From Micrococcus sp. EYE_212 (lineage in GTDB: Bacteria; Actinomycetota; Actinomycetes; Actinomycetales; Micrococcaceae), in contig NZ_JAHXOZ010000005.1 in NCBI RefSeq assembly GCF_023147585.1, positions 89,609-153,608 on the forward strand: 64,000 nucleotides of DNA. Reading direction: 5' to 3'. Made by a program: the position numbers and the translations under genes. Positions within the stretch are counted from its first letter, which is position 1. Every line of letters begins with the position of its first letter. Below the pieces are notes generated by a model. The model made no database searches and was not told the origin of the DNA. It saw only the letters and a program-made list of their open reading frames with translations. Positions 8,166-16,984 of the stretch are shown here, piece by piece.

Positions 8166-8833
8166 GCGGGGCGGTCCGAACCGGAGCAGCGGGGGCGCTC
8201 CGCGCCGGGGGCGAGGCGGCCCTCAGCGGGGCTGGGCATGCGGTCCAGGATCGCGGAGGCGTGGACCTCCAGCTCCCCCTCCGCCGTCGCCGCGGCGTCC
8301 CAGCGCCAGAACAGCTGGCCGTTGACGAGGCCCGCGATGCGCGTGGCGCGCTCATACGGACCGGCCGCAGAGCCGCGCAGCACGGCGTCCGTGACGAGCT
8401 GCAGCTGCGGGCCCTTGATGCGGCCGTAGTAGAGCTCGGAGAGGGAGCCCGGGTGCGTGATGGTGGCGGTGATGCCGAACGAGCCGCCCTCGCTGCGCAG
8501 GGACTCGACGTCCTCGGCGGAGCGGTAGGCGGGGACGATGTCCGCGGGCACCATGCCCGGGCCCACGTCGCCGTCCCGGCGGGGGCGGTCCACCTGCCAG
8601 AAGCCGGTCTCCACGGTGAGGGGGCGCAGCAGGGTGCCGTCCTCCTCGCACAGCCAGGACTCCGCGCGGTACTCCACGAAGGGCTGGCCGTGCTCGGTGA
8701 AGTCCACGCGCTGGTAGAAGATCTCCGTGCCGTCGGCACCGTCGCCCAGGCGGCCCTGGCCCTCCCAGCTGCCGATCAGCCAGGAGAGCGGGGCGAGCTC
8801 GGGGGTGAGGTCGAAGGGGAGTTCAGTGGCCAT
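8162..8833 (-). CDS. Nitrobindin-like (FABP/THAP4-type) beta-barrel protein
   Basis: A 223-residue protein of the DUF1794/nitrobindin family, ten-stranded barrels of which several members bind heme and isomerise peroxynitrite. The signature LSWLIGSWEGQGRLGD lies at about residues 16-31, then a barrel with FTEHGQPFVEYRAESWL and TGFWQVDRP. The C-terminal tail after about residue 195 (RMPSPAEGRLAPGAERP) looks disordered and carries no obvious heme-ligating histidine, so activity on heme is uncertain. It is coupled to ygfZ by an ATGA overlap. Confidence 0.8.
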   Translation of the reverse strand: MATELPFDLTPELAPLSWLIGSWEGQGRLGDGADGTEIFYQRVDFTEHGQPFVEYRAESWLCEEDGTLLRPLTVETGFWQVDRPRRDGDVGPGMVPADIVPAYRSAEDVESLRSEGGSFGITATITHPGSLSELYYGRIKGPQLQLVTDAVLRGSAAGPYERATRIAGLVNGQLFWRWDAAATAEGELEVHASAILDRMPSPAEGRLAPGAERPRCSGSDRPA

Positions 8834-8872
8834 GAGTCGTCACGGCGCGGCCCACGGCGGGGCCGCGCTCGG

Positions 8873-8989
8873 TCAGCGCTGGCCCTTGAAGAGGCCCGAG
8901 ACGACGACGGCGGCGACGGCGGCCATCGCCAGACTGGCGAGGACGACGAGGCCGAGGAAGAAGATCTCGAGGGCGATGAGCGTATCCAT
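8873..8989 (-). CDS. Small single-pass membrane protein, unknown
   Basis: A 38-residue ORF, MDTLIALEIFFLGLVVLASL then AMAAVAAVVVSGLFKGQR, that is one hydrophobic helix with a short basic tail. The ATG at 8989 is preceded by TAGGAT with a 7-base gap, the leaderless arrangement seen at many genes here, which is the main support that this is real. A second ATG at 8998 falls inside that -10 box and is less likely. Function is unknown. It precedes the nitrobindin-like gene on the same strand. Confidence 0.6.
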   Translation of the reverse strand: MDTLIALEIFFLGLVVLASLAMAAVAAVVVSGLFKGQR

Positions 8990-8996
8990 GCCGACC

Positions 8997-9002
8997 ATCC
9001 TA
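8997..9002 (-). promoter_or_regulatory. Leaderless -10 box (small membrane protein)
   Basis: TAGGAT read leftward, then 7 bases, then ATG. Confidence 0.6.
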
Positions 9003-9021
9003 GCCACTGCCGCAGGCCGGC

Positions 9022-9840
9022 TCAGGCCAGCAGCCCCACCATGACGTGGCCGATCACTCCGGCGGCACCCACGGGCGCCATCGCGAGGGCGTAGCCGGCG
9101 CGGCGAGGGCGCAGCGTGGTGGCCACAGGGCGGTCCTCCGGCCGGGGGCGCGAGGACGGGGCCGTGGAGGCGGTGAGCGCCACGAGCGTCGCCGCGGAGA
9201 GCGACGAGAGCGTGAGGGCGGCGAGCTCCCGGGGCGCCGTGCCCGCGAGCGCCCCGGCGGCCCACGCGGCGAGGGCGCTCGCCGGGATCACCACGAGGGC
9301 GAGGACGCCCGGGCGGCCCTGCATCCAGGGCGTCAGGCCCAGGAGCGAGACGACCGCGACCGTGACGGCCAGGGCCAGCACGAGTCCGCGGACCTCCGGC
9401 ACCGCGGACCACCGGGCCATCGCGACCCAGCTGGCCGACATCACGGCGATCACCACGCCGCCCATCGTGGCGACCGTGGACTCGAGGCGCAGCGGCCGCC
9501 CTGTACCGCGGACGAGCTGGACCACGAAGGCCGCCATGGTGCCCCACGCGAGCAGCACGGCCAGGGGCTCGAGGAGCGCCCAGGCGTCTCCGTGCCCCGT
9601 GCTTGGCGCCGGCCAGAGGAGCATGAGCAGGACGCCGAGCACGCCGGTGGACGCGATCGTCACGGACAGGGAGAGGCGCGCGGGGGCGCCCATCTGCCGG
9701 GGCCAGCCCCACGAGATCACCAGCACCACGGCCACGGCGGCGACGGCGGCGGGCGCGGGGCCCAGCAGGGTGGCCGCGGCCAGCACCAGGGCGGCGAGGG
9801 CCGCGCTCAGGGCCATGGGCAGTCGCATCACGAGGCCCAT
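9022..9840 (-). CDS. Multi-pass membrane protein, unknown
   Basis: A 272-residue very hydrophobic protein with about eight membrane segments (for example [20 protein letters not shown] and [16 protein letters not shown]) and short charged loops. No recognisable family motif is seen. It starts at ATG 9840 or, equally plausibly, ATG 9828; the start region abuts the promoter of divergent mshD, leaving only 29 bases between start codons. It reads toward the small membrane protein gene 32 bases downstream. Confidence 0.75.
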   Translation of the reverse strand: MGLVMRLPMALSAALAALVLAAATLLGPAPAAVAAVAVVLVISWGWPRQMGAPARLSLSVTIASTGVLGVLLMLLWPAPSTGHGDAWALLEPLAVLLAWGTMAAFVVQLVRGTGRPLRLESTVATMGGVVIAVMSASWVAMARWSAVPEVRGLVLALAVTVAVVSLLGLTPWMQGRPGVLALVVIPASALAAWAAGALAGTAPRELAALTLSSLSAATLVALTASTAPSSRPRPEDRPVATTLRPRRAGYALAMAPVGAAGVIGHVMVGLLA

Positions 9841-9857
9841 CCTGCCAGCTGTCCCCC

Positions 9858-9863
9858 TACGCT
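9858..9863 (+). promoter_or_regulatory. Leaderless -10 box of mshD
   Basis: TACGCT, six bases, then the ATG at 9870. Confidence 0.65.
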
Positions 9864-9869
9864 GAGGAC

Positions 9870-10904
9870 ATGGCCGACTCCCCCGCTCCCCGCCCCGTCC
9901 CGCCCATCGCGCCCTCCTCGGCCGCCGTCGACGTCGCCGCTCAGGACGGCTCCGGTACGGGACCGGAGCAGGTGAGCGAGGTCCTCGCGCTGGCCGACCG
10001 CGCCCACGCTGCCGACGGGCATCCGCCCCTGTCGGACCAGACCCGCGGGGTGCTCTCCCGGGGCCGGCAGCGCTGGTTGGGCCTCCTGCGCGCGGAGGAG
10101 GGAGGCCTGATCGGCGCGGCGGTGCTCGCCCCCGAGGGCTCCGAGGCCGCCGGATCCGTGCTCGAGCTCGTGGTGGACCCGGCCGCGCGGCGCGCCGGCA
10201 ACGGCACCCGTCTGGCCGACGCCGCCGCGACGGCGGTCCGGGGCGGCGGGCTCGAGGGGACCACGAGCGTCTGGGCGCACGGCATGCTGCCGGGCTCGGC
10301 GGAGCTGGCACGACGGCACGGCCTCGCGCCCGTGCGCGAGCTGCGCCGGATGCGGCTGGAGGGCGAGGAGATGGCCGCGCTGCCCGCGCCGCGCCTGCCG
10401 GACGGGGTCCGCCTGCGCGCCTTCGAGCCCGGCCGGGACGAGGAGGCCTGGCTCGAGCTCAACGGTGCGGCCTTCGCCGACCACCCCGAGCAGGGCGGCC
10501 TGACCCGCGCCGACCTCCAGGACCGGATGGAGCAGGACTGGTTCGACGCGTCCGGCTTCCTGCTGGCCGAGCGTGCGGCCGACGGCGCCCTGCTCGGCTT
10601 CCACTGGACCAAGGTCGAGCCGGCCCATGACGACGTCGGCTCCGTCGCCGACGAGGGCGGGCACCGCGTCACACGGCCGCGGCTGGGCGAGGTGTACGTC
10701 GTCGGGGTGTCCCCCCACGCGCAGGGGATGGGCCTGGGCCGGGCGGTGACCCTCGCCGGCCTCCAGCACCTGGCCGCCGTCCCGGTGGACGCCGTCGACC
10801 TGTACGTGGACGCGGAGAACGCGGCGGCCGTCGCCCTGTACGAGTCGCTGGGCTTCCGGCTGCTCGCCGCCGACGCGCAGTACCGCGCCGAACGGACCGG
10901 CTGA
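9870..10904 (+). CDS. mshD: Mycothiol synthase (tandem GNAT acetyltransferase)
   Basis: A 344-residue enzyme that acetylates Cys-GlcN-Ins in the last step of mycothiol synthesis, a thiol restricted to Actinobacteria. Two GNAT domains are visible: the N-terminal one (about 25-150, [20 protein letters not shown]) and the C-terminal one (about 175-340), with the strong acetyl-CoA loop [20 protein letters not shown] and [29 protein letters not shown] six bases before the ATG implies leaderless expression. Confidence 0.93.
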   Translation: MADSPAPRPVPPIAPSSAAVDVAAQDGSGTGPEQVSEVLALADRAHAADGHPPLSDQTRGVLSRGRQRWLGLLRAEEGGLIGAAVLAPEGSEAAGSVLELVVDPAARRAGNGTRLADAAATAVRGGGLEGTTSVWAHGMLPGSAELARRHGLAPVRELRRMRLEGEEMAALPAPRLPDGVRLRAFEPGRDEEAWLELNGAAFADHPEQGGLTRADLQDRMEQDWFDASGFLLAERAADGALLGFHWTKVEPAHDDVGSVADEGGHRVTRPRLGEVYVVGVSPHAQGMGLGRAVTLAGLQHLAAVPVDAVDLYVDAENAAAVALYESLGFRLLAADAQYRAERTG

Positions 10905-11028
10905 CGCGGGAGGGCGGGCGGGGCTCGGCCGGTCATGCGGGCCGTATCCTGGTGCGGCCCGCATGACCACCGGAACGCACCGCACCGCATCGGGCGCCCC
11001 CGCCCCCCCGCAGAGATTCAGGAGCCGC

Positions 11029-12042
11029 ATGGCCTCGCCCCAGTCCGACCGCATCGCGACCTGGTCCACCCCGGACCGCGCCGTGACGGGACCCTCTGCG
11101 GACGTGCTGGCGGCCGGCATGCTCCCGTGGCGCCTGACCGCGGACGGACTCGAGGTGATGGTCATCCATCGCCCGCGGTACGACGACTGGTCCTGGCCCA
11201 AGGGCAAGCTCGACGTCGGCGAGACCCTCCCGGAGTGCGCGGTGCGCGAGGTCCAGGAGGAGGTGGGCCTCACCCTGCGCCCCGGCGTCCCGCTGTGCGT
11301 CACCCGCTACGAGGTGCCCGCGCGCCGCAGCGGCGGCGGCCAGACCAAGGAGGTCTGGTACTGGGCCGCCGACGCCGCGGGACTGACCGCGACCCCGGAC
11401 GGCCACGAGGTGGACGAGATCCGCTGGGTGAGCCCGGCCCGCGCCGCGCAGATGCTGGCCAACGAGACGGACCGGGAGCCGCTCGAGCTGCTCGAGCGCG
11501 CCCACGCACAGGGACGGCTGCGCACCACGCCCACGATCGTGCTGCGCCACGCCAAGGCCAAGCCGCGCTCCTCCTGGTCCCGGGCCGAGCAGGAGCGGCC
11601 CCTCGCCGCCACCGGCCGACGGCAGGCGCTCTCCGTGCAGGGCCTGGTGTGGGCGTGGCGGCCGGAGCGCCTCGTCTCCTCCCCGTGGCGGCGCTGCGTG
11701 GAGACCGTGGCGCCCCTCGTGAAGACGTCGGGCCTGCCCCTGAAGACGAAGAGCGCCTTCACGGAGGCGACCGCGCGGGAGAGGCCGAAGAAGACCCGCC
11801 GGGCCATGCGGGACGTGCTGGGCCGCCGTCGCCCCCAGGTGCTGTGCACGCACCGCCCCGTGCTGCCCGAGCTACTGCAGGAGATTCGGGATGCGGCGGC
11901 CCGCCCCGCGGCGGAGATCCTGCGTGCCCTCCCGCGCGAGGACCCGTACCTGCGCCCCGGTGCCGTCCTCGTGCTCCACCAGGCGGTCGAGCGCGACGGC
12001 GCCGTCGTGGCCGTGGAGGTCTACGACCCCTGGGACGACTGA
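11029..12042 (+). CDS. mutT1: Nudix hydrolase fused to a SixA/phosphoglycerate-mutase-like domain (MutT1 type)
   Basis: A 337-residue two-domain protein as in mycobacterial MutT1. The Nudix domain (about 20-150) has the box GKLDVGETLPECAVREVQEE ending VG. The C-terminal histidine-phosphatase domain begins ATPTIVLRHAKAKPRSSWSR-like (RHAKA, catalytic His) and contains LVSSPWRRCVET and LCTHRPVLPEL (second His). MutT1 hydrolyses 8-oxo-(d)GTP and diadenosine polyphosphates. I chose ATG 11029 because AGGAG lies five bases before it; ATG 10963, 18 bases after TATCCT (10945-10950), would add 22 residues without homology. Confidence 0.88.
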   Translation: MASPQSDRIATWSTPDRAVTGPSADVLAAGMLPWRLTADGLEVMVIHRPRYDDWSWPKGKLDVGETLPECAVREVQEEVGLTLRPGVPLCVTRYEVPARRSGGGQTKEVWYWAADAAGLTATPDGHEVDEIRWVSPARAAQMLANETDREPLELLERAHAQGRLRTTPTIVLRHAKAKPRSSWSRAEQERPLAATGRRQALSVQGLVWAWRPERLVSSPWRRCVETVAPLVKTSGLPLKTKSAFTEATARERPKKTRRAMRDVLGRRRPQVLCTHRPVLPELLQEIRDAAARPAAEILRALPREDPYLRPGAVLVLHQAVERDGAVVAVEVYDPWDD

Positions 12043-12089
12043 CGGGACCGGACGACTGAGCGGGCATTGAGGCCCGCGCCCCACAGGCC

Positions 12090-12095
12090 TAGGCT
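12090..12095 (+). promoter_or_regulatory. Leaderless -10 box (small acetyltransferase)
   Basis: TAGGCT, six bases, then ATG at 12102. Confidence 0.65.
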
Positions 12096-12101
12096 CGGTC
12101 C

Positions 12102-12455
12102 ATGGAGACCGCATCGACGCACCAGCCCGAGAAGATCGTCCACGAGCGCCTCGCGGTGACCCGGGATCCCGACCGCGAGCGCTTCGAGCTGCGCCACGAC
12201 GGCAGGTACATCGGCTTCCTCGGCTACACGCAGGAGACCCGCCCCGCCGACGAGGGCGAGGACGTCACCGTGGTGCGCCTGCAGCACACGATCATCGACG
12301 AGGCCTTCAGCCGCCGCGGCTACGCCCGCGCCCTCGTGACGATGGTGCTGGACCGCATCCGCGCCGAGGGCGACCAGATCCTCGCCGAGTGCACCTACGT
12401 GGACGACTACCTGCGCCGCTACCCCGAGTACCAGGACCTGGTGTACGGCGGCTGA
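12102..12455 (+). CDS. Small GNAT-fold protein, YidJ/NATD1 type
   Basis: A 117-residue member of the short GNAT family (COG2388). The C-terminal half shows the pattern LQHTIIDEAFSRRGYARALV (acetyl-CoA loop RRGYA) and the family ending AECTYVDDYLRRYPEYQDLV. The acceptor substrate is unknown; these proteins are often annotated only as N-acetyltransferase. It has its own leaderless promoter. Confidence 0.85.
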   Translation: METASTHQPEKIVHERLAVTRDPDRERFELRHDGRYIGFLGYTQETRPADEGEDVTVVRLQHTIIDEAFSRRGYARALVTMVLDRIRAEGDQILAECTYVDDYLRRYPEYQDLVYGG

Positions 12456-12485
12456 GCCGGGGCCGGGCACCCGCGACACGCCGCC

Positions 12486-12505
12486 TGTATCATTCCATTG
12501 ATACA
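12486..12505 (+). promoter_or_regulatory. Operator overlapping a -10 box before the GntR operon
   Basis: TGTATCATTCCATTGATACA has exact 7-bp arms and a 6-base spacer, and its right arm runs into the -10 box TACAGT (12502-12507). A repressor here would block polymerase. The co-encoded GntR protein is the obvious candidate. Confidence 0.7.
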
Positions 12506-12554
12506 GTGAGCACGTGCGCGGCGGTCGCGCACGCATGGACAGAAGAGGTGCCCG

Positions 12555-13631
12555 GTGCCCGCCCTCCCCCTCGAGGTCGTCTGGACCTCCAGTGCTCTCG
12601 TCCTCCTCGTCCTCGCGATCCTCTACTGGTTCGGTCGCCGGGCCCGGTGGACCGCGGCGCCGCTGGCCGCGCGCGGCCATCTCACCGCGACGGCGGCGCT
12701 CACCCTGGTGGCCACGGCCGTCTGGGCCGGCCCGACCCCGTTCGCGGCACTGTGGGTGACCGAGGGCGCGGGCGGCTGGGTCCGAGCCGGGGGCGGAGCG
12801 CCCTCGGGGCACTGGAGCAGGGAGACACTCGAGGCCGCTCCGGTCGATGCGCCGCTGCTGGCGGCGGCGATCCTCCTCCCGGCTCTGTGGCTCCTCGTGA
12901 TCCCCGCCCTCGGCCAGGTGACCTGGCCTCCGGCGACGGGGCCCCGGCGCAGCGCCGCCCTGATCGCCCGCCGATGGCAGTCCCTCGTCCCGCCCCGCCT
13001 CCTCCTGCTGGTGGCCCCGGGAGCGATCCTGGCACTCGCCGGTGTCGCAGCCGCCGCGGCCACCCCGGGCGTGCAGGGCGCGGAGTACCGGCAGCACCTC
13101 TCCGAACAGGCCACGCCGTTCAGCGCCCGGTTCGCCGGAATGCCCGCCGGGTCCGCCGTCGCGCCCTGGTACGCGGCCGGCGCGGCGGCCGTGCTCCTGG
13201 CGTTGTCCGCCGTGCTGGCGATCTGCCACCGTCGGAGGGCGCTGAGCGGACTGGACCCGGCACAGGACCTGGCGGCACGGCACATCGCCGTGGACCACGC
13301 CTGCCGCATCGGGGCGGCCCTGCTCGCCTGGATCGGACTGGCCGGCCTGGCCGGTGCCCTCGAGGCGCATGAGCGCCGTCAGGCCGCCCAGGAGGCCGCG
13401 GCCGCCTACTCTGCGTGGGAAGCCGGGCGCATCCCGGCGGCCGAGATGGCCGGGTGGCTGACCCCCGTCGCGAACGGCGCCCCGGCCGAGATGCTCCTCC
13501 TGGTCGGCTCGACGGTCGTGGGGGTGCTGCTCGTGCTCGTCCGGCCCGCCCGCGAGCAGCGGATCCTCCGCGGCGCGGCCGACGGGACCCGCGCGGACGG
13601 ACCGGCGGCGAGAGGCGGTGCGCGTGACTGA
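12555..13631 (+). CDS. Multi-pass membrane protein co-transcribed with a GntR regulator
   Basis: A 358-residue protein with about six membrane segments ([18 protein letters not shown] near the start, [19 protein letters not shown] mid-protein, [14 protein letters not shown] near the end) and two extracytoplasmic-looking loops. No family was recognised. GTG 12555 follows AGAAGAGG at a good distance. Its end overlaps the GntR gene by eight bases, and the palindrome upstream suggests that the pair is autoregulated. YtrA-type GntR genes usually accompany ABC transporters; none is present, so this protein may be the regulated effector. Function remains unknown. Confidence 0.8.
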   Translation: MPALPLEVVWTSSALVLLVLAILYWFGRRARWTAAPLAARGHLTATAALTLVATAVWAGPTPFAALWVTEGAGGWVRAGGGAPSGHWSRETLEAAPVDAPLLAAAILLPALWLLVIPALGQVTWPPATGPRRSAALIARRWQSLVPPRLLLLVAPGAILALAGVAAAAATPGVQGAEYRQHLSEQATPFSARFAGMPAGSAVAPWYAAGAAAVLLALSAVLAICHRRRALSGLDPAQDLAARHIAVDHACRIGAALLAWIGLAGLAGALEAHERRQAAQEAAAAYSAWEAGRIPAAEMAGWLTPVANGAPAEMLLLVGSTVVGVLLVLVRPAREQRILRGAADGTRADGPAARGGARD

Positions 13632-14007
13632 CCCCGTCGGCGTCGACCTGGATCTCGACTCCCCCGTGCCGCCCTTCGAGCAGATCCGAGCCCGCATCGC
13701 CGACCTCGTGCGCCGCGGGGTGCTCGCTCCTCGCGATCGGCTCCCCTCGGTCCGGACGCTGGCCGCCGACCTCGGCATCGCACCGAACACGGTGGTCCGC
13801 GCGTACGACGCGCTGGAGCTCGCCGGACTCGTGCAGAAGGAGGGTCGGCGCGGCACCGTGGTGGCCGAGGCCCCTCCGCCCCCGGACCACGCAGAGGTCG
13901 AGGCCTCGCTGCGGAGCGCGGTCGCCCTGGCCCGCGCCGCGGGCTGGGACGCCGAGCGGGTCCGGCGGTCGGTGGACGGCGCCCTCGGCGGAGTCGTCTC
14001 TGGCTAG
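13624..14007 (+). CDS. GntR-family regulator, short YtrA type
   Basis: A 127-residue regulator with the GntR winged helix at about residues 10-75 ([60 protein letters not shown]) and only about 50 further residues. That short helical tail is characteristic of the YtrA subfamily. GTG 13624 is favoured over GTG 13618 because AGAGG lies eight bases upstream of it. It is translationally coupled to the membrane protein. Its TAG stop is also the start of the thyA -10 box. Confidence 0.9.
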   Translation: MTDPVGVDLDLDSPVPPFEQIRARIADLVRRGVLAPRDRLPSVRTLAADLGIAPNTVVRAYDALELAGLVQKEGRRGTVVAEAPPPPDHAEVEASLRSAVALARAAGWDAERVRRSVDGALGGVVSG

Positions 14008-14010
14008 AGT
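14005..14010 (+). promoter_or_regulatory. Leaderless -10 box of thyA, overlapping a stop codon
   Basis: TAGAGT begins with the TAG stop of the GntR gene; seven bases later is GTG 14018. Confidence 0.65.
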
Positions 14011-14017
14011 GGACCGG

Positions 14018-14839
14018 GTGAGCATCCCCACCCCGTACGAGGACCTGCTGGCCGACGTCATGGCCCACGGCGCCGTCAAGACGGACCGCACCGGCACCGG
14101 GACGCGCAGCGTCTTCGGCCGCCAGATGCGCTTCGACCTGTCCGCGTCCTTCCCTCTCATCACCACCAAGCGGGTGCACTTCAAGTCCGTCGCGCTCGAG
14201 CTGCTGTGGTTCCTCCGCGGGGACTCCAACGTGCGCTGGCTGCAGGAGCGCGGCGTGCGCATCTGGGACGAGTGGGCGGACGCGGACGGCGAGCTCGGCC
14301 CCGTCTACGGCGTCCAGTGGCGATCGTGGCCCACCCCCGACGGCGGGCACATCGACCAGATCGCGAAGGTCGTGGAGCAGATCCGGGCGAACCCGGACTC
14401 GCGCCGGCACATCGTGACCGCCTGGAACCCCGCCGAAGTGGACGAGATGGCCCTGCCGCCGTGCCACGCACTGTTCCAGTTCTCTGTCTCCCCCGGTGAG
14501 GACGGCGGCCCCGGCGTGCTCTCCTGCCAGCTGTACCAGCGTTCGGCGGACCTCTTCCTCGGCGTGCCGTTCAACATCGCCTCCTATGCCCTGCTCACCG
14601 TGATGGTGGCGCAGCAGACCGGCTTGACGCCGGGCGAGTTCGTGTGGACCGGCGGCGACTGCCACATCTATGCCAACCATGAGGACCAGGTGCGCGAGCA
14701 GCTGACCCGCGCCCCGTACCCGTACCCGCGGCTGCGCCTGGTCCGGAGGCCCGACTCGATCTTCGACTACGCGTACGAGGACCTCGAGGTGCTGGACTAC
14801 CGGCACCACCCCGCCATCGCCGCCCCCATCGCCGTCTGA
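14018..14839 (+). CDS. thyA: Thymidylate synthase
   Basis: A 273-residue ThyA that methylates dUMP to dTMP using methylene-tetrahydrofolate. Signatures: [35 protein letters not shown], the catalytic cysteine in [32 protein letters not shown] and [13 protein letters not shown]. The start is GTG 14018, seven bases after TAGAGT; an earlier GTG (14009) lies within that -10 box. It is followed after one base by folA, which regenerates the tetrahydrofolate it oxidises. Confidence 0.96.
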   Translation: MSIPTPYEDLLADVMAHGAVKTDRTGTGTRSVFGRQMRFDLSASFPLITTKRVHFKSVALELLWFLRGDSNVRWLQERGVRIWDEWADADGELGPVYGVQWRSWPTPDGGHIDQIAKVVEQIRANPDSRRHIVTAWNPAEVDEMALPPCHALFQFSVSPGEDGGPGVLSCQLYQRSADLFLGVPFNIASYALLTVMVAQQTGLTPGEFVWTGGDCHIYANHEDQVREQLTRAPYPYPRLRLVRRPDSIFDYAYEDLEVLDYRHHPAIAAPIAV

Positions 14840-14840
14840 G

Positions 14841-15449
14841 GTGACCCCGACCCCCATGGACCACCCCGCCCCGACCTCCCCCGTGCACGGCACCCCGGCC
14901 GAGCCGACGATCGCCATGATCTGGGCGCAGACCCCGGACCGCGTGATCGGCCGCGACGGCACGATGCCCTGGCATGTGCCCGAGGACCTCGCCCACTTCC
15001 GCCGCCTGACGCAGGGGCACCCCGTGATCATGGGCCGCCGCACGTGGGAGTCCTTCCCCGAGGCCTTCCGCCCGCTCCCGGACCGCACCAACATCGTGGT
15101 CTCGCGCTCGTTGACGGCCGACGACGACGCCGGAGCGGAGGTCCGCGCGGCGGGCGCCGTCGTCGTGCCCGACTTCGGCACCGGCCTCGACGCGGCCGCG
15201 GACGCCGACGGGTGCGACCTCGTCTGGGTGATCGGCGGTGCCACGATGTACGAGCAGGCCCTCGACGTGGCCACCCGCGCCGAGATCACCGTGATCGACG
15301 AGGACGAGGACGGCGACACGCATGCCCCGGCCCTCGACCCGCGCTGGCGCATGACCGCGGCCGACCCGGCCCCGGACGACTGGCACGCCTCGCGCACGGG
15401 ACCGCGCTACCGCATGGAGCGCTGGGAGAGAGAAGAGGACCCCGCATGA
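14841..15449 (+). CDS. folA: Dihydrofolate reductase
   Basis: A 202-residue DHFR, NADPH-dependent, reducing the dihydrofolate produced by ThyA. Motifs: IWAQTPDRVIGRDGTMPWHV, EDLAHFRRLTQGHPVIMGRR with TWESFP, and WVIGGATMYEQAL. There is an unusual 20-30 residue Pro/Thr-rich N-terminal extension before the first strand. The start is either GTG 14841 or ATG 14856; GAGGTGA at 14838 could serve the latter. The stop overlaps the next ATG (ATGA). Confidence 0.93.
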   Translation: MTPTPMDHPAPTSPVHGTPAEPTIAMIWAQTPDRVIGRDGTMPWHVPEDLAHFRRLTQGHPVIMGRRTWESFPEAFRPLPDRTNIVVSRSLTADDDAGAEVRAAGAVVVPDFGTGLDAAADADGCDLVWVIGGATMYEQALDVATRAEITVIDEDEDGDTHAPALDPRWRMTAADPAPDDWHASRTGPRYRMERWEREEDPA

Positions 15450-15697
15450 GCACCGACCCGACGCCGTCCCGCGACACCCCGGCCCCCGGCGGGCTGCTCA
15501 GCGGCGACGCCCTGACGTTCCTCGCCCTCATCGCCCTGCCCGTGCTCGCGTTCGTGTGCGCCGTGTTCGGCCTCATCCTCGTGCTGCAGGGCAAGACGAT
15601 CGCCGGCCTCGTGTTCCTGCTGGTGCTGACGCAGGCGTTCGCGATCGGCGGCTTCATGCTGGGGAACCGCCGGAAGCGCGCGCAGCGGGACCGGTAG
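15446..15697 (+). CDS. Small two-helix membrane protein
   Basis: An 83-residue protein with two membrane helices ([20 protein letters not shown] and [19 protein letters not shown]) and a basic C-terminus [10 protein letters not shown]. It overlaps folA by four bases (ATGA), so it is translated with the thyA-folA unit. No function is recognised. Its TAG stop forms the first half of the asd -10 box. Confidence 0.8.
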   Translation: MSTDPTPSRDTPAPGGLLSGDALTFLALIALPVLAFVCAVFGLILVLQGKTIAGLVFLLVLTQAFAIGGFMLGNRRKRAQRDR

Positions 15698-15700
15698 CCT
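15695..15700 (+). promoter_or_regulatory. Leaderless -10 box of asd, overlapping a stop codon
   Basis: TAGCCT starts with the TAG stop of the small membrane protein; seven bases later is ATG 15708. Confidence 0.65.
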
Positions 15701-15707
15701 GGAGGGC

Positions 15708-16883
15708 ATGACCTCTGCCGCCCCCTCCCCCATCACCGCCCCCGACGCCGCCGCCGTGCCCACCGTGGGCCTCGTGGGCTGGCGCGGCATGGTCGGCTCC
15801 GTGCTCATGCAGCGCATGGCGGAGGAGGGCGACTTCGCGCGGGTGAACCCCGTCTTCTTCTCCACCTCCAACGCGGGTGGCGCCGCCCCGGTGTTCGCGG
15901 GGATGTCCGGTGAGCCGGGCGCGCTCGGGGACGCGTACGACGTCGAGGCATTGGCGAAGCTGCCCGTGATCCTCACCGCGCAGGGCGGGGACTACACGAA
16001 GGCCGTCTACCCGCAGCTGCGCGCCGCCGGATGGGACGGCGTCTGGATCGACGCCGCCTCCACGCTGCGCATGGAGGACTCCTCCGTGATCGTGCTGGAC
16101 CCTGTGAACCGCTCCGTGATCGACGCGGCGCTGGCGGCCGGGACGAAGGACTTCATCGGCGGCAACTGCACCGTGTCCTGCATGCTCATGGGCCTCGGCG
16201 GGCTGTTCAAGGCCGGCCTCGTGGAGTGGGGCACGGCCATGACCTACCAGGCGGCCTCCGGCGGCGGTGCCCGCCACATGCGCGAGCTGCTCACGCAGTA
16301 CGCGGCGCTGTCCGGCGCGGTCGAGGCCGAGCTGGCCGATCCGGCGTCGGCGATCCTGGAGATCGACCGCAAGGTCATCGAGCTGCAGCGCGGCGGCCGG
16401 CTGGATGCGTCGCAGTTCGGCGTGCCGCTCGGCGGCTCGCTCATCCCGTGGATCGACGCGGACCTCGGCAACGGCGTCTCCCGCGAGGAGCAGAAGGCCT
16501 TCGACGAGACCAACAAGGTGCTCGGCCTGCGCGGCGAGGAGCGGATCCCGTTCGACTCGCTGTGCGTGCGCGTGGGCGCCATGCGCTCGCACTCCCAGGC
16601 GCTGACGCTCAAGCTGACCGGGGGCGTGCCGCTGGACGAGGTCGAGGCGATCATCGCCGCGGACAACGAGTGGGTGCGGGTGGTGCCGAATGAGAAGGAG
16701 GCGTCGATGCGCGAGCTCACGCCGATCGCCGCCACCGGCACCCTGCAGATCCCCGTGGGCCGCCTGCGCACGATGGCGATGGGCCCGGAGTACCTCTCCG
16801 CCTTCACCGTGGGCGACCAGCTGCTGTGGGGCGCCGCGGAGCCCGTGCGGCGCATGCTCATGATCGCCACCGGCAACCTCTGA
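15708..16883 (+). CDS. asd: Aspartate-semialdehyde dehydrogenase, E. coli type
   Basis: A 391-residue enzyme reducing aspartyl phosphate to aspartate semialdehyde for lysine, diaminopimelate, threonine and methionine. The NADP loop is [18 protein letters not shown], the catalytic cysteine lies in [19 protein letters not shown], and [17 protein letters not shown] follows. These stretches match the Gram-negative (gamma-proteobacterial) ASADH class closely, whereas many actinobacteria carry the shorter other class next to lysC. Here no lysC is adjacent. The gene is leaderless and ends before a 59-base perfect palindrome. Confidence 0.95.
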   Translation: MTSAAPSPITAPDAAAVPTVGLVGWRGMVGSVLMQRMAEEGDFARVNPVFFSTSNAGGAAPVFAGMSGEPGALGDAYDVEALAKLPVILTAQGGDYTKAVYPQLRAAGWDGVWIDAASTLRMEDSSVIVLDPVNRSVIDAALAAGTKDFIGGNCTVSCMLMGLGGLFKAGLVEWGTAMTYQAASGGGARHMRELLTQYAALSGAVEAELADPASAILEIDRKVIELQRGGRLDASQFGVPLGGSLIPWIDADLGNGVSREEQKAFDETNKVLGLRGEERIPFDSLCVRVGAMRSHSQALTLKLTGGVPLDEVEAIIAADNEWVRVVPNEKEASMRELTPIAATGTLQIPVGRLRTMAMGPEYLSAFTVGDQLLWGAAEPVRRMLMIATGNL

Positions 16884-16904
16884 GCGCACCCGACCCCAAG
16901 CTGA

Positions 16905-16963
16905 ACGAGTCGTCACTTCTTGTGGGTATCCGCCGCGGATACCCACAAGAAGTGACGACTCGT
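16905..16963. terminator. 59-base perfect palindrome between convergent asd and murB
   Basis: Twenty-nine-bp arms, 16905-16933 and 16935-16963, flank a single base. The arm begins ACGAGTCGTCACTTCTTGTG. No T-tract follows on either strand. It probably ends both convergent transcripts. Confidence 0.65.
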
Positions 16964-16984
16964 CTCGCGTGGTGGTGGGGTGGA

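Noticed and set aside
12514..12759. Leaderless GTG mini-ORF six bases after TACAGT
   Set aside because: The translation is Arg/Ser/Pro-rich low complexity and overlaps the membrane protein gene in another frame; 12514 is better read as a transcription start for the gene at 12555.
16905..16963. Perfect palindrome considered as a mobile-element end or attachment site
   Set aside because: No transposase, integrase or flanking direct repeats; its place between convergent stops fits a terminator.
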